The notes beneath the pieces were generated by a model. It was not told where the DNA came from. It saw only the letters and a list, made by a program, of their open reading frames with translations, and ran no database searches. 64,000 bases of DNA from Halorussus caseinilyticus (lineage in GTDB: Archaea; Halobacteriota; Halobacteria; Halobacteriales; Haladaptataceae), in NCBI RefSeq assembly GCF_029338395.1, contig NZ_CP119811.1:1-64000 (forward strand). Reading direction: 5' to 3'. This document shows, piece after piece, positions 23,849 to 32,249 of the stretch; the first letter of the stretch is position 1; every line of letters begins with the position of its first letter. A program made the position numbers and the translations under genes.

Positions 23849-24256
23849 ATGGCGTCTCGGACCGGCACGGACGCCGACGGCGACGTGGACGGCGCGGACG
23901 GTGAGGTGGTGCGCGTCGAGGCAACGGTCGAACAGGTGTTGAACGGCGTACGGGTCGGACTCGACGGTGCGAGCGGTGTCTGTGCCTACTGCGGCCGCGA
24001 GCTACACGACGGCGACTGTGTGACGGTGTACGCCTACCGGAAGGCCGGACACGATACGTGGAACTGTCCGAGAGTCTACTGCCGCGACTGTCGCAGTGGT
24101 GATGGTGTTTCCACGCCCACCCTCGGTACGACCGAGGTGACGGCGACCGCCTTCCTCGGCGTCATGCAGGTCGCCGCCCAAACCACACGGTTAGCGTTGA
24201 CCAACGTCGAACTCGAAAGCTACAGTCGGCCGAGCGACGGAAGCGAGGGTGGGTAA
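23849..24256 (+). CDS. Zinc-binding protein of module Y2 (135 aa)
   Basis: Paralogue of the protein at 16661: acidic N-terminus, CAYCGRELHDGDC, YRKAGHDTWNCPRVYCRDC, hydrophobic segment TAFLGVMQVAAQTTRLAL and tail SYSRPSDGSEGG. The acidic N-terminus is the most variable part. The gene is followed by toxin-antitoxin cargo in the opposite orientation, where the Y1 copy is followed by a restriction-modification system. Confidence 0.75.
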   Translation: MASRTGTDADGDVDGADGEVVRVEATVEQVLNGVRVGLDGASGVCAYCGRELHDGDCVTVYAYRKAGHDTWNCPRVYCRDCRSGDGVSTPTLGTTEVTATAFLGVMQVAAQTTRLALTNVELESYSRPSDGSEGG

Positions 24257-24412
24257 TTCCCAGAGCGTTTTTGGATTATAGCGGTCGCGTAGGCGGGTGA
24301 GGCGTTGAATTAGTTGCTCGGGTTTTCGAGGACTTCGCGGAGGGGAAGGCGTTCGATGTCTCGAATCTCGCCTTCGGACGCTATTGACCGGAATTTGTCT
24401 TCGTGGCGTCGT

Positions 24413-24871
24413 TCAGAACTGGCCGTAGAGTTCAGTCGGGTTATCCCACTTCACTGCGTCGTCGTTCACGTAGACACCGTTGCTGTCTTTTAATGCTGAA
24501 TGGAGGCGGGCGGATTCTGACGCCGGTATCGCCAGTTCGAACCGTTTCATCGCTATCTTGGGGTCGTCGCTCCCGGTCCGGGCGTTGGCTTGGTTGTCGT
24601 GTTTGGTGACGCCTCGAAATTTGATTTCGTCTACGTCCTCTTTGTCGTATGCTGTCGGGACGTTTTCGTAGATAATCGCGTACGTCTGTTTCCGTAGGTA
24701 TACAGCACGACAGTCTGCGATTGGCCCGCCAATTTTCCGTTCACCCTTCATCGGGTTGTCTTCGATAGCCTCGCACTGGGTGATGATTTCTTCCCCCAGT
24801 GACGAATCAGACTGTTGCCATCTTCGAATATCGTTTAGGAATCCCTGATAGCGTGTGATTTTCCAACTCAT
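24413..24871 (-). CDS. RelE/ParE-like toxin of a Panacea toxin-antitoxin pair
   Basis: A 152-aa protein: WKITRYQGFLNDIRRW, then a RelE-like core EDNPMKGERKIGGPIADCRAVYLRKQTYAIIYENV, with the pattern of basic residues on adjacent strands typical of mRNA interferases and ParE toxins. It starts 14 bases after the antitoxin gene, in the same operon. After the stop (24413) another frame continues SERRHEDKFRSIASEGEIR...ENPSN to about 24311. Removing one T at ~24416 would join it, so the native toxin is probably ~190 aa and this copy is frameshifted. Toxin family is inferred from pattern only. Confidence 0.65.
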   Translation of the reverse strand: MSWKITRYQGFLNDIRRWQQSDSSLGEEIITQCEAIEDNPMKGERKIGGPIADCRAVYLRKQTYAIIYENVPTAYDKEDVDEIKFRGVTKHDNQANARTGSDDPKIAMKRFELAIPASESARLHSALKDSNGVYVNDDAVKWDNPTELYGQF

Positions 24872-24885
24872 GTCTTGGATAGTGG

Positions 24886-25452
24886 TTACTTCGCTAGTGC
24901 TTCCCGAAGGTCGGCGTCACTCTCGGCACGACAACCGTCGCGTTCCGCGACGCGCTCGCGTTCGCTCTGCGGGATAACGACTTCATCACGGTAGTACTCG
25001 AAGTCCATCGATTCTGCCTCGTCCGTGTTTTGATAGAGCCACGTTTGTTTGCTGAACTTCGCGAGGTCCTCGGTGGACATCGTGTTCGTCTCGTTGTGGA
25101 TGTGTTCGATAATTTCTTTCTTGCCGGGGGATAACTCGCCGCCGTCCTCGTGGTGTGAGTATTCGTACGTCGGACCGTCCGGTTTGACGACGGTCTCGTA
25201 CTCGACTTCCTCGTCGTTGCGCATCTCTTCGAGCGCGTCGGCGATGTCGTCCGAGAAGCTTCCGTAGTGGTGTGCTTTGAACGTTGCGTCGGTGAGACGC
25301 CGCCCGTAGGTTTGCAGACACCAGATTTCGCCGTAGTATACGAGCTTCTGTAGCCGGTAGTTGTAGGCGAAATCTAAGTGGTTCAGGAACTCTTTGATGA
25401 TTTCTTTTAGTTCCCGTGTGTCCGTTCGTTCGACGGACTCTGAATCGGGCAT
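24886..25452 (-). CDS. Panacea-domain (SocA-like, DUF4065) antitoxin
   Basis: A 188-aa protein from ATG 25452; an AT-rich promoter (TTATTAATCTTATTAATG) lies just upstream, so the longer frame from 25626 is rejected. Residues ~20-75, RLQKLVYYGEIWCLQTYGRRLTDATFKAHHYG, fit the Panacea domain (pattern LQKLxYY...G..L....F.A..YGP). Panacea antitoxins neutralise diverse toxins; here the partner is the RelE-like protein downstream. The operon is flanked by copies of the 3' end of module Y's last gene, consistent with insertion as cargo. Confidence 0.8.
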   Translation of the reverse strand: MPDSESVERTDTRELKEIIKEFLNHLDFAYNYRLQKLVYYGEIWCLQTYGRRLTDATFKAHHYGSFSDDIADALEEMRNDEEVEYETVVKPDGPTYEYSHHEDGGELSPGKKEIIEHIHNETNTMSTEDLAKFSKQTWLYQNTDEAESMDFEYYRDEVVIPQSERERVAERDGCRAESDADLREALAK

Positions 25453-25633
25453 AGTGTTATCCTCGTACCATATCCACAACGGCCAACCCTTATTAATCTT
25501 ATTAATGTTCAACACGTCGAACAAATCATAAGACGCGGAAAAACGTGTAAAAACACGTCTCGAACAACTCAAACAACACCTACCAAATCTATAGTTATGC
25601 CAACCCAACATCGAACAGATAGACAAAATCAGT

Positions 25634-25668
25634 AGCCACAGTCACCCAAGCAACGGAAGCAAAGGGTA
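25634..25668 (+). repeat. Scar of the 3' end of module Y
   Basis: ACAGTCACCCAAGCAACGGA and the following AGCAAAGGG match the end of the gene at 16661 (codons for SHPSDGSEG) with G-to-A changes. With the intact end at 24226 it forms direct repeats around the toxin-antitoxin operon. Confidence 0.65.
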
Positions 25669-25720
25669 GAGAACGGAAGCAGATTTTTTCGGGGGAGTAC
25701 TGGTAGTGGTGGTTGGTGTT

Positions 25721-26005
25721 TTACAGGTCGTCTTGGGTGAAGATTAGCTTCGCGCTGTTCTGGTTGAGCCAGTTGGATTTTTCTTGATAGTTGGGGATTT
25801 GGTCGGCAACTTGTTGCCAGAAGGCTTCGCCGTGGTGTTGTTCGGTGAGATGTGCGAGTTCGTGAACGACGATGTAATCAACTACGTCAGGTGGTGCCAT
25901 GATGAGTCGCCAGTTCAGACTGAGTGTGCCGCCTGTCGAACAACTTCCCCATCGGGTTCGTTGGTTACGGAGTTCAATGTCGGTTCTTCCATTCTCCTTG
26001 GTCAT
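25721..26005 (-). pseudogene. YgjP-like (DUF45) metallopeptidase, C-terminal fragment
   Basis: The 94 residues hold the family signature RTRWGSCSTGGTLSLNWRLI followed by the zinc-binding HELAH motif (VVHELAHLTEQHH, ~47-60) and FWQQVADQIPNYQEKSNWL. Members of this M48-like family are ~230 aa, so the first ~60% is missing. The break is exactly where CRISPR array 3 begins (26006). It is probably inactive: the zinc site remains but the N-terminal domain does not. ATG 26005 is likely accidental. Confidence 0.8.
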
Positions 26006-26478
26006 GTTTCAATCCCGGTGTGGGTTTTCTGGGTTCTGCGACATTACGGACATGGCGACAAGCGGCCCGCACGCCGAGTTTCAATCCCGGTGTGGGTTTT
26101 CTGGGTACTGCGACCTGTTTCACGTTCTGGAAGTCTGACTGGGCCAGTGTTTCAATCCCGGTGTGGGTTTTCTGGGTACTGCGACGCTCCGACTCCCCTC
26201 GCGGCCGACCAAAACGTGACCGTTTCAATCCCGGTGTGGGTTTTCTGGGTACTGCGACCACGGACATCTAAATTAGTTGTGAACAGGCCGGTAAGCGTTT
26301 CAATCCCGGTGTGGGTTTTCTGGGTACTGCGACAAACTTCAATGAACCCTGCAAGCTCCCTTTCAAGGTTTCAATCCCGGTGTGGGTTTTCTGGGTACTG
26401 CGACGAGTCCACAGGACGCTGTGGTCGTGGCGGACGTCGTTGTTTCAATCCCGGTGTGGGTTTTCTGGGTACTGCGAC
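26006..26478 (-). CRISPR. CRISPR array 3 (7 repeats of 37 bp, 6 spacers)
   Basis: Repeats start at 26006, 26078, 26149, 26222, 26297, 26368 and 26442 (plus-strand core CCGGTGTGGGTTTTCTGG). Spacers are 34-38 bp. The leftmost repeat has one change (TTCTGC for TACTGC), marking it as the old, trailer end. Read on the minus strand the repeat ends in ATTGAAAC, a common crRNA handle, so transcription runs right to left and the leader is at 26479 onward. The repeat family differs from arrays 1 and 2, and no cas genes are present. Confidence 0.97.
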
Positions 26479-26645
26479 CGGGGGTGAAAATCCGGCGAAC
26501 GACCCAATAAAGCTTGCTCTTGCGCTCGTTGAACCGGCGTCGTTCGTGGACCCCTGCTGTACAGAGACTTTAAAAAGGTCCACGAAGATAACCGAGAATT
26601 GTTCTGCGACCGCGCTCGCGCGTCATGGCTTCGACCGAACTCGTC
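26479..26645 (-). promoter_or_regulatory. Candidate leader of CRISPR array 3
   Basis: It lies at the young end of the array by orientation. It carries GACTTTAAAAAGG (around 26567-26579), a possible TATA box for minus-strand transcription. Confidence 0.45.
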
Positions 26646-26903
26646 CTACTTGTCTTCTAGTTCGCTCGCGTCGAGGTCGCCAGCGAGGAACTGCTCACCT
26701 TCTTTGGAGAGTTCGTATTTGCCTCGTTCGACCCGATTAACGAGACCATGGTTCGTTAATTCTTGTAGGCGTCGAGAGACTCCTTCTCGGCTTGAACCAA
26801 GATTATAAGCGATAATTGAGGGTGATAGGACGAGACCTGCCGACTGGAGCAGTTCTAAAACTCGCTCGTCCATCGGTGTCATCCAGTCAGCCCGATAGCG
26901 CAT
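26646..26903 (-). CDS. PhiH1-repressor-like winged-helix regulator
   Basis: 85 aa: MRYRADWMTPMDERVLELL, then SREGVSRRLQELTNHGLVNRV and tail SKEGEQFLAGDLDASELEDK. It is the first of three tandem paralogues on the minus strand (26646, 26912, 27291), ~45-60% alike by eye. It sits next to array 3, where it may be a remnant of a former element's repressor. Confidence 0.85.
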   Translation of the reverse strand: MRYRADWMTPMDERVLELLQSAGLVLSPSIIAYNLGSSREGVSRRLQELTNHGLVNRVERGKYELSKEGEQFLAGDLDASELEDK

Positions 26904-26911
26904 CGCTGAAT

Positions 26912-27193
26912 CTACTCGCCTCCAGTTTCTAAGTCGCTCGCGTCCAACTCGCCAGCCAGATACTCACGGCCTTTCGCTGTAATCTGATAGAGAGACCCGT
27001 GAGGTTGTGCGACAAGACCGACTTCGCGTAATCCTTTGAGCGCCCGTGTGACAGTTGCTTGAGACGGGGGACGTTCCAACTTCTGCTGTAGGTTATAGAA
27101 GATACCTGTCGCAGAGAGGGCTAAATCGTGTTCTGCAAGAAGTCTTAGCGTAGGCCTTGTTGCGCTATTCTCCCAGTCCGGCCCTCTCGTCAT
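26912..27193 (-). CDS. PhiH1-repressor-like winged-helix regulator
   Basis: 93 aa: MTRGPDWENSATRPTLRLL, PPSQATVTRALKGLREVGLV, tail ITAKGREYLAGELDASDLETGGE. It ends 8 bases upstream of the start of the next paralogue (26903) on the same strand, so the two are likely co-transcribed. The N-terminus deviates from the usual WMT motif. Confidence 0.85.
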   Translation of the reverse strand: MTRGPDWENSATRPTLRLLAEHDLALSATGIFYNLQQKLERPPSQATVTRALKGLREVGLVAQPHGSLYQITAKGREYLAGELDASDLETGGE

Positions 27194-27241
27194 TGTTGGT
27201 AAATCTCATATCTCGGTTTATTACCTCTGACGATGGAAGCA

Positions 27242-27290
27242 ATGTACGCAATCGGAACGTGGGAACCTGACCAGCGAGTCAGTTATCATC
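27242..27290 (+). other. Decayed start of an X-like micro-ORF
   Basis: GCAATGTACGCAATCGGAACG matches the micro-ORF start of module X (MYAI...), but the frame then runs antisense through the 27291 regulator. It seems to be the scar of another module copy. Confidence 0.4.
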
Positions 27291-27572
27291 TTACTCGTCT
27301 TCAAGGTCGCTTGCGTCCAACTCGCCAGTTAGATACGCACGGCCTTTCTCCGTAATTCGATAGTACGACCCTTTCTGCCGTACTTGTTCGACAAGGCCTA
27401 TCTCTTCGAGCATAGGGAGTCGGCGCTTGATTGTCGAGTAGGAGATGTCTTCGCCTTCAAGCTCAAAGTTGACTTCGAGGGCTTTCTTATTTAGAGCGAC
27501 ACCGCTCTCTGCCAGAAGCTCAAGGATTCTATCGTCACTTCCGGTCATCCACGATGCTCTGCGGCGTCGCAT
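27291..27572 (-). CDS. PhiH1-repressor-like winged-helix regulator
   Basis: 93 aa from ATG 27572 (MRRRRASWMTGSDDRILELLAESG); the extension to 27620 is not conserved. The recognition helix is ISYSTIKRRLPMLEEIGLVEQV and the tail ITEKGRAYLTGELDASDLEDE. It is closest to the protein at 19616. Both diverge from an X module, suggesting they are its dedicated repressors. Confidence 0.85.
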   Translation of the reverse strand: MRRRRASWMTGSDDRILELLAESGVALNKKALEVNFELEGEDISYSTIKRRLPMLEEIGLVEQVRQKGSYYRITEKGRAYLTGELDASDLEDE

Positions 27573-27745
27573 TGACCGAGACTCGCAAGACGAGATTATT
27601 AACAGCACCGAATACGTCACTTAAAGAACAAATATCAGTCCACTATAGCCCAATATTTGGGCAAGTTTTATTGTAGTGCCATATTCAGTGAACAGTACGG
27701 AGCAAATCGCGGACCCGTCGCTCTTCGATGGGTCCACTAGAGAAA

Positions 27746-27777
27746 GCGGACCCCGATGCTAGGGTCATCGGGTCCGC
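27746..27777 (+). promoter_or_regulatory. Hairpin upstream of module X2
   Basis: GCGGACCCCGATG pairs with CATCGGGTCCGC around CTAGGGT with a single bulge. A second small hairpin (CCGTA/TACGG) follows before the micro-ORF start. Confidence 0.6.
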
Positions 27778-27807
27778 GTGAGCCTCCGTAATCAGGCTAC
27801 GGAAGCC

Positions 27808-27906
27808 ATGTACGCAATCAGAACGCGGGGACTTGAATCTCCCGCACGGATAGCGGCGCGTATCGCATTCACAACCAACCCGTTCGCTGGAGGTGCCGGA
27901 CGGTGA
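27808..27906 (+). CDS. Micro-ORF MYAIRTRGLESP (32 aa), X2 copy
   Basis: It has the same length as the X1 copy; its TGA overlaps the GTG of the regulator gene. About 27 of 32 residues are identical between the copies. Confidence 0.55.
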   Translation: MYAIRTRGLESPARIAARIAFTTNPFAGGAGR

Positions 27907-28325
27907 CGGACTCGCTCCCGTCGTTGGTAGACCTGCACGGGTTCCAACGGGACGTACTGTTCGCCGTTCGCGCGCTGGAACGGGACGGCGACCCGCCGAG
28001 GGGCCTTCGGGTGAAACGCCGGTTGGAAGCGACGTATTACGAGGAAGTGCATCACGGCCGTCTGTACCAGAACCTCGACACACTCGCCGAACAGAACTTG
28101 ATAGCGAAGGGCGCGAAGGACGGCCGCGCCAACGAGTACGCGACGACCGAGGCGGCGCGCACTATCCTCGACGCGCACGTTCGGGCGCGCGCCGAACAAG
28201 CGGGCGTCGAACTCGCCACCGACGCGAACGCCTTCCCGAGCGAGAACGGGACCGGGACCGAGACGCGAAGCCGTGGTGAACAGACGGAACTGGGCGATAC
28301 GCCAGCAACAGGGGGCGAAGCGTAG
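27903..28325 (+). CDS. PadR-like winged-helix regulator of module X2
   Basis: A 140-aa paralogue of the 20226 protein. The winged helix (VDLHGFQRDVLFAVRALERD, LYQNLDTLAEQNLIAKG) is almost unchanged; differences cluster in the acidic tail (DANAFPSENGTGTETRS). It has the same overlapping gene junctions on both sides as in X1. Confidence 0.8.
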   Translation: MTDSLPSLVDLHGFQRDVLFAVRALERDGDPPRGLRVKRRLEATYYEEVHHGRLYQNLDTLAEQNLIAKGAKDGRANEYATTEAARTILDAHVRARAEQAGVELATDANAFPSENGTGTETRSRGEQTELGDTPATGGEA

Positions 28326-28819
28326 TGACCGCCCGCGACGAGTTCGGCCCGGACCTCGACACCGCCATTCCCGAGACGTTCGACGTATGTCCGGACTGTG
28401 GGACGCCGACGGTGAAACTCGGGAGTCACGACTGTCCGACCGACGACTCCCTCCAAGACCCGACACGGGAAGAGCGCGACCGGCGTATCGAGAACGACCC
28501 CTACTCGGACGACGAGACGGTTCTCGTGCGTGACCGGCCGCGGACGTGGGCGTACGCCTACCACGAGACCGACGCGGACGAGAACACGCTCTGTCCCGCC
28601 CACCAGAACGCCGACTTCTACACGTGTACCCGCGCGAAAGCGAAAGAACGCGGGTTCGCTCCCTGCCAGTTCTGCCGCCGCATCCGCGACGCCAACAGCG
28701 ACGACCGAGACCACGACCACGACGACCACGAGCGCGGCCGGGACCGAGATACGTCGAACCCGAGCGCCAACGCCGACCGCGACGGAGAGCGCGAGCGTGG
28801 GGTGGTGGCGTGTGAGTAG
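28325..28819 (+). CDS. Zinc-ribbon protein of module X2 (164 aa)
   Basis: Same zinc sites as the X1 copy (CPDCGTP...HDC; LCPAHQ...CTRAK...PCQFC), with a His/Asp/Glu-rich tail of different sequence (DRDHDHDDHERGRDRD). The tail has clearly evolved faster than the zinc domain. Confidence 0.7.
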   Translation: MTARDEFGPDLDTAIPETFDVCPDCGTPTVKLGSHDCPTDDSLQDPTREERDRRIENDPYSDDETVLVRDRPRTWAYAYHETDADENTLCPAHQNADFYTCTRAKAKERGFAPCQFCRRIRDANSDDRDHDHDDHERGRDRDTSNPSANADRDGERERGVVACE

Positions 28820-28940
28820 CACTACCGCGTGTTCGGCGCTCGCGGACGGCCACTGTCCGAAATGCGGGACGCCGATTACGGCGCTGTCGGCGGACGGCCC
28901 GGACGCCCACCATGCCGACCCCTGCGGTTGCACCGTCTAA
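28812..28940 (+). CDS. Tiny zinc-ribbon protein (42 aa), X2 copy
   Basis: It runs from GTG 28812 to TAA 28940 and contains CPKCGTPITALSADGPDAH and PCGC. It overlaps the end of the upstream gene by 8 bases as in X1. Confidence 0.65.
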   Translation: MSSTTACSALADGHCPKCGTPITALSADGPDAHHADPCGCTV

Positions 28941-28966
28941 CAACCAACCAGAGACTCTCGAAACCA

Positions 28967-29329
28967 ATGACTGACAACACCAACACCGACGACACGGACT
29001 GTACCGACACGCAAGCACTCGACACCACCATCGCGCCCACGAAAACGAAAGCCGACCGGCAAGACATCGTGTACTACCTCGAACGCCTCTTCGTCGGCGC
29101 GTACCAACCCGGCACCACGCTTCAGTACCACGACTACGAACTCACCCACACCACCGAAGGCGTCTGGACCGTTCACCACTGCGACGGCGCGAACCCCATC
29201 GACGTGCTGAACGTCACCGCCTTCCACAGCGCCACAGAGCTACAGGCGTACCTCGACGCGCTCGCCGACTACGCCCCGGAGGACCGCGACGACTGGCAGA
29301 CCCACCGCGCAGGAGGTGACGGACAGTGA
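28967..29329 (+). CDS. Conserved 120-aa acidic protein, X2 copy
   Basis: It starts at ATG 28967 (MTDNTNTDDTDC), matching the X1 start at 21294; the longer frame from 28829 overlaps the previous gene and is rejected. The core DRQDIVYYLERLFVGAYQPGTT is conserved. The stop overlaps the next GTG. Confidence 0.7.
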   Translation: MTDNTNTDDTDCTDTQALDTTIAPTKTKADRQDIVYYLERLFVGAYQPGTTLQYHDYELTHTTEGVWTVHHCDGANPIDVLNVTAFHSATELQAYLDALADYAPEDRDDWQTHRAGGDGQ

Positions 29330-30054
29330 GCGCCGACGGGTCCGACCAGCCAATCGACGCGCTCGACCACCACGACCTCGCCCGCGAAGTCCGGAAACTC
29401 CGCCAAGAAGTCGAACAACTCCGCGCGAACTACGAAAGCCAGCAGGTCGAACTCGAACAACTGCGTGGCGACCTCCAGCGCGAGCGCCGCGAGCGCAAGG
29501 ACGCCGAGGAAGAACTCAGAAAAGAACGCACCCAACAGATTGCGAACGCAAAACTCTCCATCCACGACGACATCGAAGACCTCCACGACACGGTGGTTGA
29601 CGAACAACAGATGCGGAGTCGCGCCGACGCCCAACTCAAACACCGCGTCAACGAGGTTGCTGAAGCGGCCGACGTGGAAGTCACCGACGCCGACCTCATC
29701 GAGAAAGACCGTCTCGTCCGCCTCGTCCGGAACGGTCCCGAGGACGTGACCGACCGTATCTATCCCGTCCACGAACGCGCCCGCGCCCTCCTCCAGCACG
29801 CCAACGACTGGGGCCGGGTCGTCTCCGACGCCAACGGCTACCGCGTCGTCTACACCGCGCCCGAGGTCCGACCGTTTCTGAACGCCTACTTCGACCGCAC
29901 GTTCAAGTCCAGCGAAATTAAGCGCGTCTTCGAGAAGATTCGCGGTCTCGCCGAAACGTCGCCGCGGACGGTCCGGAAGGATAAGACGCGGAAGGGCGAA
30001 CACTTGCTCGTGGTGGAACTCACCGAAGACGGCCACATCCTCGCCGCCGACTAA
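29326..30054 (+). CDS. Coiled-coil protein with C-terminal winged-helix-like domain, X2 copy
   Basis: A 242-aa paralogue of 21650; the coiled coil is (LRQEVEQLRANYESQQVELEQ) and the C-terminal domain (FLNAYFDRTFKSSEIKRVFEKI) is near-identical. It is the last gene of the X2 operon, followed by the conserved hairpin at 30099. Confidence 0.7.
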   Translation: MSADGSDQPIDALDHHDLAREVRKLRQEVEQLRANYESQQVELEQLRGDLQRERRERKDAEEELRKERTQQIANAKLSIHDDIEDLHDTVVDEQQMRSRADAQLKHRVNEVAEAADVEVTDADLIEKDRLVRLVRNGPEDVTDRIYPVHERARALLQHANDWGRVVSDANGYRVVYTAPEVRPFLNAYFDRTFKSSEIKRVFEKIRGLAETSPRTVRKDKTRKGEHLLVVELTEDGHILAAD

Positions 30055-30073
30055 CCACGACAGCGAACTCATA

Positions 30074-30277
30074 GGTGGTGTTAGCACAGCCACCACGGGC
30101 GGGGTGTCAGCGACACCCCGCGCCCTCCCGCAATCACGCTCTCACGACAACTACACTTGCACACACGGTCTAGCGGACTTGTACAAGGCGGTATGGGTAG
30201 TCGTGAGTGTGTTTTGAAGAGTGGTCGTCGGTGGTCGTCTAGCCCGCAGTGACGAACCTGATTCTGCTAACACCACC
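30074..30277. repeat. Palindromic tail of module X2
   Basis: GGTGGTGTTAGC (30074-30085) and GCTAACACCACC (30266-30277) enclose the hairpin GCGGGGTGTC-AGC-GACACCCCGC (30099-30121) and CTTGTACAAG (30178-30187), as in X1. Confidence 0.65.
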
Positions 30278-30662
30278 TGTTCGGCCGACAGTGGAGTCGA
30301 GTAACGTTCGAGAAACGACCGAGATGTTGGCCCGGATAGCGTCCCGTCGGTCGCTTCCGGCCGAGTAACCGTCGAACAACAACCAAGACGGTCTCGTCCG
30401 ACAGACGAAGGGGGCGACGAACAACCGAGTTCGGCGGTCGGAAGCGCCCCGTTGCTCGGAAAGTCAGTCGACCCCCTTCTCTCGCGGTCGCTAACGGCGC
30501 TCGCTCCCACCCCCGGTGACTCGGTATCGTCGTGTTCAGGCGCTCTCGACCGTGGTATCGCGGCGTAATCGACCCCCGGTCAACCCCGGACTCGGCAGGG
30601 TCGACTGAAACACCGGTCGATGAACGCCAGATACAAGGCCTCTCCCCCGCGATACACCCATG
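30278..30662. other. Gene-free stretch before CRISPR array 2
   Basis: The first ~120 bases continue the X tail (GAGAAACGACCGAGATGTTG, as in X1). The rest is G+C-rich without a clear gene or an AT-rich leader. By orientation the array 2 leader should lie here. Confidence 0.4.
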
Positions 30663-31698
30663 GTTACAGACGAACCCGAGTAGGGTTGAAGCCTCTTTGG
30701 TCACGTAGTCGTCGGCGTCGCCGTCGTTGCGTTACAGACGAACCCGAGTAGGGTTGAAGCGACCGAGACGCCCGAGACGCCGACGGCGAGATGACCGTTA
30801 CAGACGAACCCGAGTAGGGTTGAAGCCGTTCCGGTCGCTGGAGGATGGCAGTGAGAAGGCGTGTTACAGACGAACCCGAGTAGGGTTGAAGCGCTCGAAC
30901 CGACCGCGAAGACAGTCTTAACGAGCGCGGTTACAGACGAACCCGAGTAGGGTTGAAGCCAGCACTTGGGAAGTCAGTCGGGGCCGGATGTGCCCGGTTA
31001 CAGACGAACCCGAGTAGGGTTGAAGCTCACGATCGACGGGACGCTCCAGTTCGTCCCCCACAGCGACCGTTACAGACGAACCCGAGTAGGGTTGAAGCTA
31101 ACCTCGAAGCCCGCCCCCGGAATCGAACCGGAGAAGTTACAGACGAACCCGAGTAGGGTTGAAGCCGGGTCACCGCGTCAGCAAAGTTCTCGGCTTGAGC
31201 GCGGTTACAGACGAACCCGAGTAGGGTTGAAGCACCGTGTTCTCAAACGCTACTGACACAGAACCGTCGCGTTACAGACGAACCCGAGTAGGGTTGAAGC
31301 TCTGTCTCATCGCGGGCGAAACTCCCCATCTCAGCCGCGTTACAGACGAACCCGAGTAGGGTTGAAGCGCCGCCGTCGTCCTGCTGGCAGGACTCAGCCT
31401 GAGTTACAGACGAACCCGAGTAGGGTTGAAGCGACAGACCGACCGGCGGTCAATCGCGTGTTGGACCGGAGTTACAGACGAACCCGAGTAGGGTTGAAGC
31501 CCGACTCCCGGCCCAGTTGTCTCGACTCGCTCCGTGTTACAGACGAACCCGAGTAGGGTTGAAGCGAGGTAGTGAACCGCCAGTAGCCGCCCCACGTCGC
31601 CGTTACAGACGAACCCGAGTAGGGTTGAAGCAAGGTCGCTGTTGCCCTGCTCGGCCCATTCGAGGAATGTTACAGACGAACCCGAGTAGGGTTGGAGT
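30663..31698 (+). CRISPR. CRISPR array 2 (16 repeats of 30 bp, 15 spacers)
   Basis: Repeats (core ACGAACCCGAGTAGGG, ending GTTGAAGC) start at 30663, 30731, 30797, 30863, 30930, 30997, 31069, 31136, 31204, 31271, 31339, 31403, 31471, 31536, 31602 and 31669. Spacers are 34-42 bp. The last repeat ends GTTGGAGT, a decayed trailer repeat, so transcription is left to right. The repeat differs from array 1 by a single G for C in the stem. It lies between the X2 tail and IR6, matching the position of the two-repeat array after X1. Confidence 0.97.
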
Positions 31699-31841
31699 TC
31701 GCTCAGGAGTGCATCGTAGAACCGTGTCTGGGGTTATAGATGCGTGACGACTGCGCGCGGGGAACGCCGCCAGCGTCTCGACCAAACTCGGCCTCGGATG
31801 ACGAGGGCGAGAGATAGGCCGGGAGAGAACAGTCTACCCGA

Positions 31842-31883
31842 CTAACCAACACACCACTACCTGAGAACTGTTGTGTTGGTTAG
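31842..31883. repeat. Inverted repeat IR6
   Basis: Perfect 12-bp arms CTAACCAACACA (31842-31853) and TGTGTTGGTTAG (31872-31883) around an 18-base loop that resembles the loop of IR4 (CTACCTGAGAAC). Confidence 0.8.
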
Positions 31884-31951
31884 CGACCGAACTCCCGACC
31901 GCGACCCCGACCCCACCGACCTCGACGCCGCGCCGTCGTCGCCGAGATGGG

Positions 31952-32215
31952 TCAGGGAGCGTCTACGTCGTCGGGGACGAGTGTGAAATCGAACGTGCGG
32001 AAGTCGCTGTCGAACGCGAAGATGTGGTCGATGTCATGGCGGTCGGCGAGACCGCTACTGGTGTGGTCAACGAACGAAATCTGGTGGTCGTCGTACCGAG
32101 CGAACTCCTCGCACGCCGCATCGAACACAGGCTTATCCACGGGAAACACGGTGAAACTCCCGTCCCCCGAACGAGCGTGAGCGTCTCGACGCCGACCGGG
32201 ACGCCAGCCACACCC
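31952..32215 (-). pseudogene. PIN-domain (VapC-like) toxin, C-terminal relic
   Basis: The frame ...VFPVDKPVFDAACEEFARYDD then ISFVDHTSSGLADRHDIDHIF, AFDSDFRTF...LVPDD is the C-terminal half of a haloarchaeal PIN-domain RNase. It keeps acidic residues of the active site (FVDH, FAFDSDF), but the N-terminal Asp (usually in LDTS) is absent. An upstream piece (GVPVGVETLTLVRG) lies in another frame. It lies between IR6 and IR7, where modules elsewhere carry defence cargo. Not functional. Confidence 0.6.
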
Positions 32216-32249
32216 TCACCGTTGGTCTCGGACAGAACGCGAATCCGGG

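Noticed and set aside
25784-26740. 318-codon open frame through CRISPR array 3
   Set aside because: It translates the repeat and spacers (repeated VSIPVWVFWVL). The array is not coding.
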